A DNA stretch of 29,017 nucleotides from Porphyromonadaceae bacterium UBA2751 (GTDB lineage: Bacteria > Bacteroidota > Bacteroidia > Bacteroidales > Muribaculaceae). A program made the position numbers and the translations under genes. Positions 1-6,621 of this stretch are shown piece after piece. The stretch is from positions 30,329-59,345 of the forward strand of contig DEJJ01000021.1 in NCBI GenBank assembly GCA_002353285.1. Direction: 5' to 3'. Positions within the stretch are counted from its first letter, which is position 1. Each line of letters starts with the position of its first letter. The notes under the pieces are model-generated. The model was not told where the DNA came from. It searched no databases and was given only the letters and a program-made list of their open reading frames with translations.

Positions 1-91
1 AGAGGGGGAGTTGCTAACGCAATGATTATCAAATGATAAATTCGTCGAACTCACGTTAACTTTAGATAAATTAGGCTTCACCTCGGAAATA

Positions 92-119
92 AAAATGAAA
101 ATCTTTCGCTTTTCATTTT
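92..119. repeat. Perfect 10-bp inverted repeat beside a promoter
   Basis: AAAATGAAAA at 92-101 and its exact complement TTTTCATTTT at 110-119 are separated by 8 nt. The right arm runs into the -33 element of the symporter promoter. It could be an operator or a weak hairpin. It lacks the GC stem and U tract of a normal terminator. Confidence 0.55.
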
Positions 120-147
120 GTACTTCACTCGGTTTGCACTAATTTTG
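117..147 (+). promoter_or_regulatory. Bacteroidetes-type promoter of the symporter gene
   Basis: TTTG at 117-120, a 19-nt spacer, then TAATTTTG at 140-147 match the Bacteroidetes primary-sigma consensus TTTG / TAnnTTTG. The expected transcription start is near 154, giving a leader of about 22 nt. The spacer contains CTCGGTTTGCAC, which recurs in the promoter at 27854-27885. Confidence 0.8.
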
Positions 148-175
148 CACGCTCAAAAAATAAACCAAACAACAG

Positions 176-1660
176 ATGATTTCTACAACACACATTATAG
201 GAGTGGTGCTCACGGTGGCTGTGCTGCTGCTGGTGAGCTGGCTCTCGGCACGCAACATCAAGGACGAACGCAGTTTCACCACTGGCGGCACAGCAGGCAG
301 CTGGATGGTGTGTGGGGCATTCCTCACAACGCTGGCGGGTGGCCAGTCGACGGTGGGCACAGCTCAGCTGGCGTTCAGCTATGGCATCTCGGCATGGTGG
401 TTCACGCTGGGTGCTGCGCTGGGTGGAGTGGTGCTCGCCGTGTTCTACGCCGGGCCGCTGCGTCGCAGTGGCTGCAGCACGCTGCTCGAGATTGTGGGTC
501 GTGAATATGGTCACAAAATCGAGGCTGTGGGGTCAATCCTGTTCCTGATAGGCATCTTCATCAGTATTGTTGCGCAGGTGCTCACATCGTCGGCCATGAT
601 AGGCAGTCTGTTCAACATGGGCACGATGTGGTCGCTCATCACTGGTGCAGTGCTCATCATGCTGTTTGTGATATTTGGCGGCATCAAGAGTGCTGGCGCT
701 GGCGGTATCATCAAGCTGATACTGCTCTACTGTGGCTCGGTGGCCACGGGCATCATCGTGTGGCGCATGGCAGGCGGTGTGGATGGTTTCGCTGGTAGCA
801 TTCAGGAAATTTACCAGTCGCCAACAATTGCTGCGGCAAACGGCATTGGCGGCATTGAAAGTCTGCATCACCGCTACGGCAGCATGATAGCGCGTGGCGC
901 GATGAAGGACCTGGGAGGTTGCCTGTCGCTGGTGCTTGGCGTGGTGTCGACTCAGACCTACGCCCAGTGCATCTGGTCGGGTGCCACCACCAGCAAGGCT
1001 CGTCGTGGAGCGCTGCTGTGCGCCTTCTTCATTCCAGTGATTGGTGCGGCTTGCACGCTGGTGGGCCTGTACATGCGAGGCCACTATGTCACAGCCGATG
1101 AGCTCAAGGCCATGCAGCAGGCTGGCGAGGCATTGCCAAGCGGCATCGGTGTGATTGCCAGTTCGGCACAGGCATTTCCTGCCTTCATCTTGAATCACCT
1201 GCCAGCATGGTTTGGAGGACTGATGCTTGGAGCGCTCTTGATCAACATCCTGGGGTGCGGCAGTGGCCTGATGCTTGGGGCATCCACCATCTTGGTGCGC
1301 GATGTGATTGCCAACGCACAACGCAAGTGGGCAAACGGCAAGAAGCACATGTCGCAACTGATGGAGACAAGGCTCTCGATTGTGGTGTTGCTTGCTATAG
1401 CTGTTGTTGTGGCCAACACCTTCAACGGCAGTTTCATCAACGACTTGGGTTTCCTGTCGCTGGGACTGCGGGCCGTGGCAATAATATTCCCGCTGAGCTT
1501 TGCGCTGTGGTTGCCAGGGCGGTTCAAGATTCGCGCAGTGATGACATCGATGGTGGCAGGCACAGCCATGATGCTGGCAGCCCACCTGCTTGCGCTGCCT
1601 GGCGACGCTGTGTTCTACGGCCTCGCCACCTCACTGCTCGTTGTCCTTTTGTCGAAATAA
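176..1660 (+). CDS. Sodium:solute symporter family (SSS) transporter
   Basis: This 494-aa integral membrane protein is almost entirely hydrophobic helices, about 13 by eye. The N-terminal region has the small-residue stretch typical of the sodium/solute symporter family (LeuT fold), including TTGGTAGSWMVCGAFLTTLA and the following GGQSTVGTAQLAF. It should use the sodium gradient to import a small solute at the inner membrane. The substrate cannot be read from the sequence, and no catabolic gene lies beside it. The start at 176 is the first ATG after the promoter at 117-147. Its 3' end faces the epimerase gene with a gap of only 28 bp and no visible terminator hairpin. Family is secure, substrate unknown. 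Confidence 0.9.
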   Translation: MISTTHIIGVVLTVAVLLLVSWLSARNIKDERSFTTGGTAGSWMVCGAFLTTLAGGQSTVGTAQLAFSYGISAWWFTLGAALGGVVLAVFYAGPLRRSGCSTLLEIVGREYGHKIEAVGSILFLIGIFISIVAQVLTSSAMIGSLFNMGTMWSLITGAVLIMLFVIFGGIKSAGAGGIIKLILLYCGSVATGIIVWRMAGGVDGFAGSIQEIYQSPTIAAANGIGGIESLHHRYGSMIARGAMKDLGGCLSLVLGVVSTQTYAQCIWSGATTSKARRGALLCAFFIPVIGAACTLVGLYMRGHYVTADELKAMQQAGEALPSGIGVIASSAQAFPAFILNHLPAWFGGLMLGALLINILGCGSGLMLGASTILVRDVIANAQRKWANGKKHMSQLMETRLSIVVLLAIAVVVANTFNGSFINDLGFLSLGLRAVAIIFPLSFALWLPGRFKIRAVMTSMVAGTAMMLAAHLLALPGDAVFYGLATSLLVVLLSK

Positions 1661-1688
1661 GCAGGATGAAGGGGAAATTGAGAATTAA

Positions 1689-2699
1689 TTAAAGCCAGCC
1701 GGCACTTTTGTACCATTCGATTGCCTCGTGGATGCCGTGCCGCAGGTCGTAATGGGCCTTGAAGCCGAAGTCGCGCTGGGCATCGGTGGTGTCGCACAGC
1801 CAGTTGCGCTGCTTGAGGATGCGGAACTTGTCGGGGTTGAGGGTGCTGGCCTTGCCGGTCACCTTGCCCCAGAACTCAGCCACATGACACACTATCTTCA
1901 CCAGCAACAGGGGGCAGGTGATGGGCATCACCACCTTCTTGCCGAGTTCGTCGCACACAATCTTGCGGAACTCCTGCTGGGTGTAGCTGCGCGCCTCGCT
2001 CATGAAATAGGCCTTGCGCATGGGGCCAGCCTCAAGAGCATCCATTACACCTCGCGCCAAGTCCTTGACATAGATGAAGGTGAGCATCTGCTTCTTGAAG
2101 CCCACACTGAAGTCGAAGCCGCGCTTAATACTCTTAATCATCAGGAAATAGTCGCGCTCGTGGGGGCCGTAAACGCCAGTGCAGCGGAAGATGGTGTAAG
2201 GAAAACCTTGCTGCATAGCCAGATAGGTCTCGCCCTTGAGCTTTGATGTGCCATAGCGGGTGTTGGGTGCAGGCACATCGGTGCTCTTGAAGGCGGTGTA
2301 GTTAACCTCGTCGCCAGGCCCCATGACACTGAGGCTGCTCATCATCAGGAACACCTCGGGCACCGCATCGAGTGCCTTAAGTTCGTCGACAATACTCTTG
2401 AGGCAGCCATAGTTCACAGTCTCGAAGTCGAGATAATTAGTTGCCTTAGTGAGCCCGAGGTTATGCACCACATAGTGCCACTTGCCGTGCTGCTGCACAT
2501 GTTCTTCGAGAGCGGCATGAAGTGCCTGCTCGTCGCTAAAATCGAGTTCGAGGAAATGTATGCGCTCGTCGGTGAGAAACTTGCGGCTTGTGGTCTTGCG
2601 CACGGCTGCCCATGTCTCGTAGCCACGGCTCAGGGCTTCCTCCACCAGGTAGCCACCAATGAAGCCACCGGCGCCAGTAATGAGTATTTTCTTTGTCAT
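1689..2699 (-). CDS. NAD(P)-dependent sugar epimerase/dehydratase (extended SDR)
   Basis: This 336-aa Rossmann-fold protein starts MTKKILITGAGGFIGGYLVE, with the GxxGFIG dinucleotide-binding loop at about residues 10-16. The catalytic YxxxK appears as YGTSKLKGE near residue 150, preceded by an active-site serine stretch (MMSSLSVMG). This is the extended short-chain dehydrogenase family that acts on nucleotide sugars and related substrates. Its start overlaps the stop of the GT9 gene by 4 bp (ATGA), so the two are translationally coupled. It is the last gene of the operon beginning at rnpA. In this context it probably modifies or supplies a sugar for a surface glycan; the exact reaction cannot be told. 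Confidence 0.88.
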   Translation of the reverse strand: MTKKILITGAGGFIGGYLVEEALSRGYETWAAVRKTTSRKFLTDERIHFLELDFSDEQALHAALEEHVQQHGKWHYVVHNLGLTKATNYLDFETVNYGCLKSIVDELKALDAVPEVFLMMSSLSVMGPGDEVNYTAFKSTDVPAPNTRYGTSKLKGETYLAMQQGFPYTIFRCTGVYGPHERDYFLMIKSIKRGFDFSVGFKKQMLTFIYVKDLARGVMDALEAGPMRKAYFMSEARSYTQQEFRKIVCDELGKKVVMPITCPLLLVKIVCHVAEFWGKVTGKASTLNPDKFRILKQRNWLCDTTDAQRDFGFKAHYDLRHGIHEAIEWYKSAGWL

Positions 2700-3739
2700 C
2701 GTTGAAGAATGGTTTTTACTTTGTCGAGAATCAATTCAGGGCTAATGTCGCGCAGGCAGTGGTAGTCGCCATAGCGGCACTTCTTGTTGCCATGCCGCGA
2801 GCATGGGCGGCAGTCGAGTTCGTCGAGTTGCACTGTGTCGCGGAGTGCCTGATGCCATCCCAAGAGTCCGCTTCCAGCATCGTTAGCGCCCCACACACTC
2901 ACCACTGGCAGCCCCACGAGCGATGCCAGGTGCATCCATGCGGAGTCCATCGTGAGCATCAGGTCACAATGGCTCAGCAGTGATAGTTCGTCGGCCATCG
3001 AGTGCTTGATGTGAGGCACCGATATCACGTTGTTGTAGCGCCGCATGATGGGGTCGAGAGCATCTCGCTCCTGGGTGCCATTGCCCAGCAGGAAGATGTG
3101 GAAATGCTCCCAGCGCGAGAGTTCGGCAATAACCAGCTGCATCTGCTCCAGCGGGTACTGCTTGCCCTTGTGGCTGGCAAATGGCGCAATGGCAATCCAG
3201 CGCTCGCCTTGCTCCTTGACAGGGACCATAGCACTGCGCGGAGCATCCCCCTCGCCATAAATGCTGACGAAATCATCGCCTATTTTTAATCCCAGCTGGC
3301 GGAACACAGCCTGATAGCGCATGTGCACTGTTGGGGTGGTGGACTTTGAGTTGCCGGTATTTTTCATCTTACTGCCTTGGTCGACGGTTGCCACCACTAC
3401 GCCTTTGCGCTTCAGCACCAGCTTCATGAGCATGGTGCGGAAATCGTCGTGAAGATTGGCCACTGCGTTGAAGGCATAGCGGTGCTGCAGGTTGCGAGCC
3501 AACTTGATGGGGCCCGTAATGCCATCGTACTTGTCGGGGTCGATGTCCAGCACAATCAGGTTGGTCGGGCGGTTGACGAAGATGTCCTGGGCCTCGGCAG
3601 TGGTGACGAGCACAAAGTTCACATGACTATTGGCCTCACACACTGGATAGACGACGGGCACTGCCATTGCTGCCTCGCTCAGCGTTGAGATGCTGGTGAT
3701 GAGCACGCTCTTTATTGTTGTGTTGTGGATGTTTGCCAT
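2696..3739 (-). CDS. Glycosyltransferase family 9 (heptosyltransferase-like)
   Basis: This 347-aa protein has the GT9 layout: an N-terminal Rossmann half, then a second half opening with IAIAPFASHKGKQYP. It continues with a GNGTQERD loop and the nucleotide-sugar-binding stretch LTMDSAWMHLASLVGLPVVS followed by VWGAND. Near the C-terminus a cysteine-rich segment, CRPCSRHGNKKC then CL, matches the C-terminal cysteines of many Bacteroidetes GT9 enzymes. GT9 enzymes usually transfer heptose or another sugar to the lipooligosaccharide core on the cytoplasmic face of the inner membrane. It lies 5 bp after the GT2-like gene and overlaps the epimerase start. The sugar donor is unknown. Confidence 0.88.
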   Translation of the reverse strand: MANIHNTTIKSVLITSISTLSEAAMAVPVVYPVCEANSHVNFVLVTTAEAQDIFVNRPTNLIVLDIDPDKYDGITGPIKLARNLQHRYAFNAVANLHDDFRTMLMKLVLKRKGVVVATVDQGSKMKNTGNSKSTTPTVHMRYQAVFRQLGLKIGDDFVSIYGEGDAPRSAMVPVKEQGERWIAIAPFASHKGKQYPLEQMQLVIAELSRWEHFHIFLLGNGTQERDALDPIMRRYNNVISVPHIKHSMADELSLLSHCDLMLTMDSAWMHLASLVGLPVVSVWGANDAGSGLLGWHQALRDTVQLDELDCRPCSRHGNKKCRYGDYHCLRDISPELILDKVKTILQR

Positions 3740-3744
3740 TAGTG

Positions 3745-4461
3745 TTATATTTTGTCGAATCCCAATGTGAATTTACGCCAGTAGTATTTCAATGGATTCT
3801 TGTATTTTAGCAGTTTCCATGGCCTGCTCGAGTGAGGGTGATGCGTCACTGGCAGGGTGGTGAAGATGTAGTTCTTGAACCCTAACTTGAGCGACTCGTG
3901 AGAGATTATCACGTCGTACCAGTGCTTCTTAGGGTCGAGTTGATCAAAGTCAAAAGCCTTGAGCAGTGCTGGGGTGATTAGCGTGCAGCAGAAGCTGCAG
4001 TGCTTGCGGCTGTCAACGACTTGGTTCTCCTGCCCCGTCATGTAGAGATAGGGGTAGTTGATGTCGCCATTGTCGTCGACAGTTACTGCCGCAGCCAGGC
4101 CACATTGGGGTAGGCTTGCGGCGTTGGTGGCAAGCTGTTGCAGAGTGTCGGGCCTTACCACCACATCGCTCTCCACAATCAATAGTCCAGCATTAGCCTC
4201 GAGCGCCTTGTGCCTTGCCTGTTGCAAGATGAGCCTATAGTTGGGCGATGGAGTGCTGGTAACATCGCTCATGTTCACCAGGTTGAAGTGCTTCTCGGTG
4301 GCCAATTGGGTGAGGCGTGCTGTGTTCTCGGGCGTTGAGAAGTCGTTATAAATGGTGTAAGAGTGTGGCCAGTCGAGCTTGGATGCCATGATGGCATCGA
4401 TGGTCTCGATGGTTGTGTCGATTGAATCCTTAACGGGTGTTATGATATGTAATTCGTTCAT
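3745..4461 (-). CDS. GT2-like (GT-A fold) glycosyltransferase
   Basis: This 238-aa protein begins MNELHIITPVKDSIDTTIET, an N-terminal beta strand of the GT-A fold. It carries IVESDVVVRPDTL near residue 115, which fits the DxD-like metal/nucleotide-sugar site. The C-terminus is basic (KLLKYKNPLKYYWRKF), suggesting contact with the membrane surface. It is shorter and more divergent than its upstream neighbour. It sits 12 bp after that gene and 5 bp before the GT9 gene, within the same operon. It probably adds one sugar to a lipid-linked or core oligosaccharide; donor and acceptor are unknown. Confidence 0.78.
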   Translation of the reverse strand: MNELHIITPVKDSIDTTIETIDAIMASKLDWPHSYTIYNDFSTPENTARLTQLATEKHFNLVNMSDVTSTPSPNYRLILQQARHKALEANAGLLIVESDVVVRPDTLQQLATNAASLPQCGLAAAVTVDDNGDINYPYLYMTGQENQVVDSRKHCSFCCTLITPALLKAFDFDQLDPKKHWYDVIISHESLKLGFKNYIFTTLPVTHHPHSSRPWKLLKYKNPLKYYWRKFTLGFDKI

Positions 4462-4473
4462 TGCTAAGGTGTT

Positions 4474-5271
4474 TTAATGCTGGTGCAAGAGCTTTTTCTT
4501 AAAGGCGTTCAGGCCGTTGAGCAGTCGCGACCATGAGCGGTGCACATGCAACGGTCCACCGAGTTCACGCTGGAAAAACTCGGCATGGCGCTCGTTGAGA
4601 GTGGCTATCACGCTGGCCTTGTGCTTGCGGTCGGCAATGCGCTTTGAGCCAGGACGAATGCGATAGTAAAACCCCACCTCGTCGAGTGTGATGGCAGTGC
4701 CGCCATCCTTGAGCATAGCTATCCAGAAGTCCCAATCCTCACGGCCCTTTATGTGCTCACAGTAGCCGCCAGCACGCTTCCAGTCGCTCTTGCGGTATAT
4801 GGCACATGCGCTGATGATGTTGCGTCTGGCAAGCAGGTGCAAGTCGAAGGGAGGCAATTTCCACACACCCGTTCTGTCGCCGAAGAACTCCCCATGAGCG
4901 GTGACAACTTTTACATCGGGGTTGCTAAGAAATTCACCTACAGCATGCTCAATGTAGGTTGGAGCTATTTTGTCGTCGGCATCGACAGGAAGGATAAACT
5001 CTCCCCTTGCCATCTCAATGGCATGGTTTCGCGCCCTGCTCACACCGCTATTAGGCTGTGTGGTGGCTGTGACGGCAGGGTTGGTTGCAGCAAGCCTTGT
5101 GATGGTGGCAAGAGAATCGTCGGTTGAGCCGTCGTCGACAAGAATCACCTCAAGTGGGGAATAGGTCGACGCAAGTACCGATGCCACACACTCCTCGACA
5201 TAGCGGTCCATGTTATAGACCGGAATGATGACCGAGACCAGAGGGTTGCTATTATTGTCGCTTGATGTCAT
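4474..5271 (-). CDS. Glycosyltransferase family 2
   Basis: This 265-aa protein has a classic GT2 N-terminus: PLVSVIIPVYNMDRYVEECV, then VILVDDGSTDDS. The acceptor-side DAD metal site appears as ILPVDADDKIAPTYI. A later GREDWDFWIAML segment supplies the ED motif used as catalytic base in many GT2 enzymes. It should be an inverting, metal-dependent sugar transferase at the cytoplasmic side of the membrane. It lies 27 bp after the yidD/tatD fusion gene and is the first of the glycan genes in the operon. Donor and acceptor are unknown. Confidence 0.92.
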   Translation of the reverse strand: MTSSDNNSNPLVSVIIPVYNMDRYVEECVASVLASTYSPLEVILVDDGSTDDSLATITRLAATNPAVTATTQPNSGVSRARNHAIEMARGEFILPVDADDKIAPTYIEHAVGEFLSNPDVKVVTAHGEFFGDRTGVWKLPPFDLHLLARRNIISACAIYRKSDWKRAGGYCEHIKGREDWDFWIAMLKDGGTAITLDEVGFYYRIRPGSKRIADRKHKASVIATLNERHAEFFQRELGGPLHVHRSWSRLLNGLNAFKKKLLHQH

Positions 5272-5298
5272 GCCTTGTGAAATTGATGGGGAAATGAA

Positions 5299-6165
5299 TT
5301 ATTTATACTTTACAATCTTCAATGCGTTGTGGCGCACCTGACGGCGCAGGCGCCACACGCTGCAGTGCTTGGCTTGGGCAACTTGCCTAAGCACATCGTC
5401 GATGCTCTCGCTGGGATTGTCGTCGGTTTCCAGCAGCAGATGGTCGAGAGGAGTGATGGCAAGAGCGGCGGTGTTGTGCTTGACTCCGAAACTCAGGTAG
5501 AAACCAGCATCAATGAGCTGGCGCGCCACGTTGTCGTTGCCCCTGAAGCCGTGAATCACCCACGCCACATTGTGGGCATGAGGATTGTCGTGCCACAGCT
5601 TGATCACTTGTTGAGATGTGCGCACGCAGTGTATCACCAACGGTTTGCCAGCGGCAGCAGCTATATCAATGTGGGCTTGCATCACCTCTTGTTGCAGCTC
5701 AATGTTAGGCCCCTTGAGCGAGTCGAGTCCAGTCTCGCCTATTGCCACCACCAGAGGGTGCTGTGCTATTTCCTTGAGTCGCTCCACTTGTGTTTGCCAG
5801 TCGTGGGCAATGTGCCATGGGTGGATGCCCACCGAGTAAATGTGCCCATATTGCGGGTTAAAGTCATCGACATCAACGCTGATGAGGGCCTGCTGGGCAT
5901 TGGTGTCGTGACTGTGGAAATTGGTGATAACCGGAGGCACCGGGTCATAGCCGTGGCCTCCCAGTGGGTTGCAGCTAATGATGCGCTTGGTGGCAAGCCA
6001 TGTGCCCTTGATGGGGCCATGTGCCTGAATTGCCTCGACGGCATAGTGGCTGCACGACGGAGTGTAGCGGCACACTGGTGGAGTGAGCGGTGATATGAAC
6101 CGCTGATAGAACTTGATGGGCAGGATGAGCAGTTGCTTGAATATGTTAGTTAAGCTAAATTTCAT
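5299..6165 (-). CDS. yidD-tatD: YidD-TatD fusion: membrane-insertion factor plus TatD-type metal hydrolase
   Basis: The 288-aa product has two parts. Residues about 10-76 match the membrane protein insertion efficiency factor YidD: FYQRFISPLTPPVCRYTPSC followed by HYA, and CNPLGGHGYDPVP. After a very short linker, residues about 82-288 match the TatD metal-dependent hydrolases (DNase/3'-exonuclease family). All expected metal ligands are present: H84-x-H86, E144 in IGETGLD, H179, H205 and D248. In many Bacteroidetes yidD and tatD are separate neighbours after rnpA; here one frame covers both. The start overlaps the rnpA stop by 4 bp, so translation is coupled. The YidD half should sit at the inner membrane; whether TatD is tethered there is inference. 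Confidence 0.88.
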   Translation of the reverse strand: MKFSLTNIFKQLLILPIKFYQRFISPLTPPVCRYTPSCSHYAVEAIQAHGPIKGTWLATKRIISCNPLGGHGYDPVPPVITNFHSHDTNAQQALISVDVDDFNPQYGHIYSVGIHPWHIAHDWQTQVERLKEIAQHPLVVAIGETGLDSLKGPNIELQQEVMQAHIDIAAAAGKPLVIHCVRTSQQVIKLWHDNPHAHNVAWVIHGFRGNDNVARQLIDAGFYLSFGVKHNTAALAITPLDHLLLETDDNPSESIDDVLRQVAQAKHCSVWRLRRQVRHNALKIVKYK

Positions 6166-6566
6166 GGCACTTGCTCATTGGTTATCGCCGTGGAAATCTT
6201 GGTGAGCAGTTCCTGCATGCTGTGCTCGATTGATGAGTAGTCCTTCTCATGCTTGGCAAGCCAGTTGAAGCCTATGAGCACCGTAATGCCCTGAGCAGCA
6301 GCTGGGGCTAATAGCTTGCGGTTGAGGCGGTAAGCCTCGCGAGTGCGCCGTCGCAGCAGCACGCGGTCGACGGCATGGCGAATGCGCTTCTTGGGGATTG
6401 AGATGAGGAATCGTGCTGCAACAGGCTGATGCGATGGGACGGCAGGCACTGCAAGCCACACCGCCCGTAGCGGATAGGCAATCACCGATGTGCCGTGGGC
6501 ATAGAGCTTCTCAATCTCCAACTTGCTGCACAGCTTCTCGCTCTTGTATAACCTGAACTCTCCCAT
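6162..6566 (-). CDS. rnpA: Ribonuclease P protein component
   Basis: This 134-aa basic protein matches RnpA, which binds the catalytic RNA of RNase P and helps mature tRNA 5' ends. The RNA-binding motif is seen at residues about 61-80 (RIRHAVDRVLLRRRTREAYR), a variant of RNxxKRRxRE, preceded by ARFLISIPKKR. Its length is normal for the family. It is first in a six-gene operon with the yidD/tatD fusion and glycosylation genes. The common bacterial neighbour rpmH is absent, which is usual in Bacteroidetes. Confidence 0.93.
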   Translation of the reverse strand: MGEFRLYKSEKLCSKLEIEKLYAHGTSVIAYPLRAVWLAVPAVPSHQPVAARFLISIPKKRIRHAVDRVLLRRRTREAYRLNRKLLAPAAAQGITVLIGFNWLAKHEKDYSSIEHSMQELLTKISTAITNEQVP

Positions 6567-6577
6567 GATTTAGACTG

Positions 6578-6585
6578 CGAAGTTA
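6578..6585 (-). promoter_or_regulatory. Probable -7 element of the rnpA operon
   Basis: TAACTTCG on the minus strand differs by one base from TAnnTTTG and lies 11 nt upstream of the rnpA ATG. No TTG is seen at the right distance for a -33 element, so the call is tentative. It sits directly after the U tract of the probable ATPase terminator. Confidence 0.4.
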
Positions 6586-6586
6586 C

Positions 6587-6621
6587 TAAAAAAACAGGAG
6601 TCAGAAGACTAACTTCTGTTT
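6587..6621 (-). terminator. Probable terminator of the P-type ATPase gene
   Basis: CAGAAG (6602-6607) and CTTCTG (6613-6618) form a 6-bp stem with a 5-nt loop that contains the ATPase stop codon. The stem can be extended with mismatches. On the minus strand it is followed by a T run at about 6588-6594. A T run also follows on the plus strand, so it may act in both directions. Confidence 0.5.

Noticed and set aside
533..1585. A 350-codon minus-strand frame opposite the symporter gene
   Set aside because: It is rich in H, C and Q with no recognisable domain and lies fully antisense to a clear transporter. It is a shadow of codon bias.
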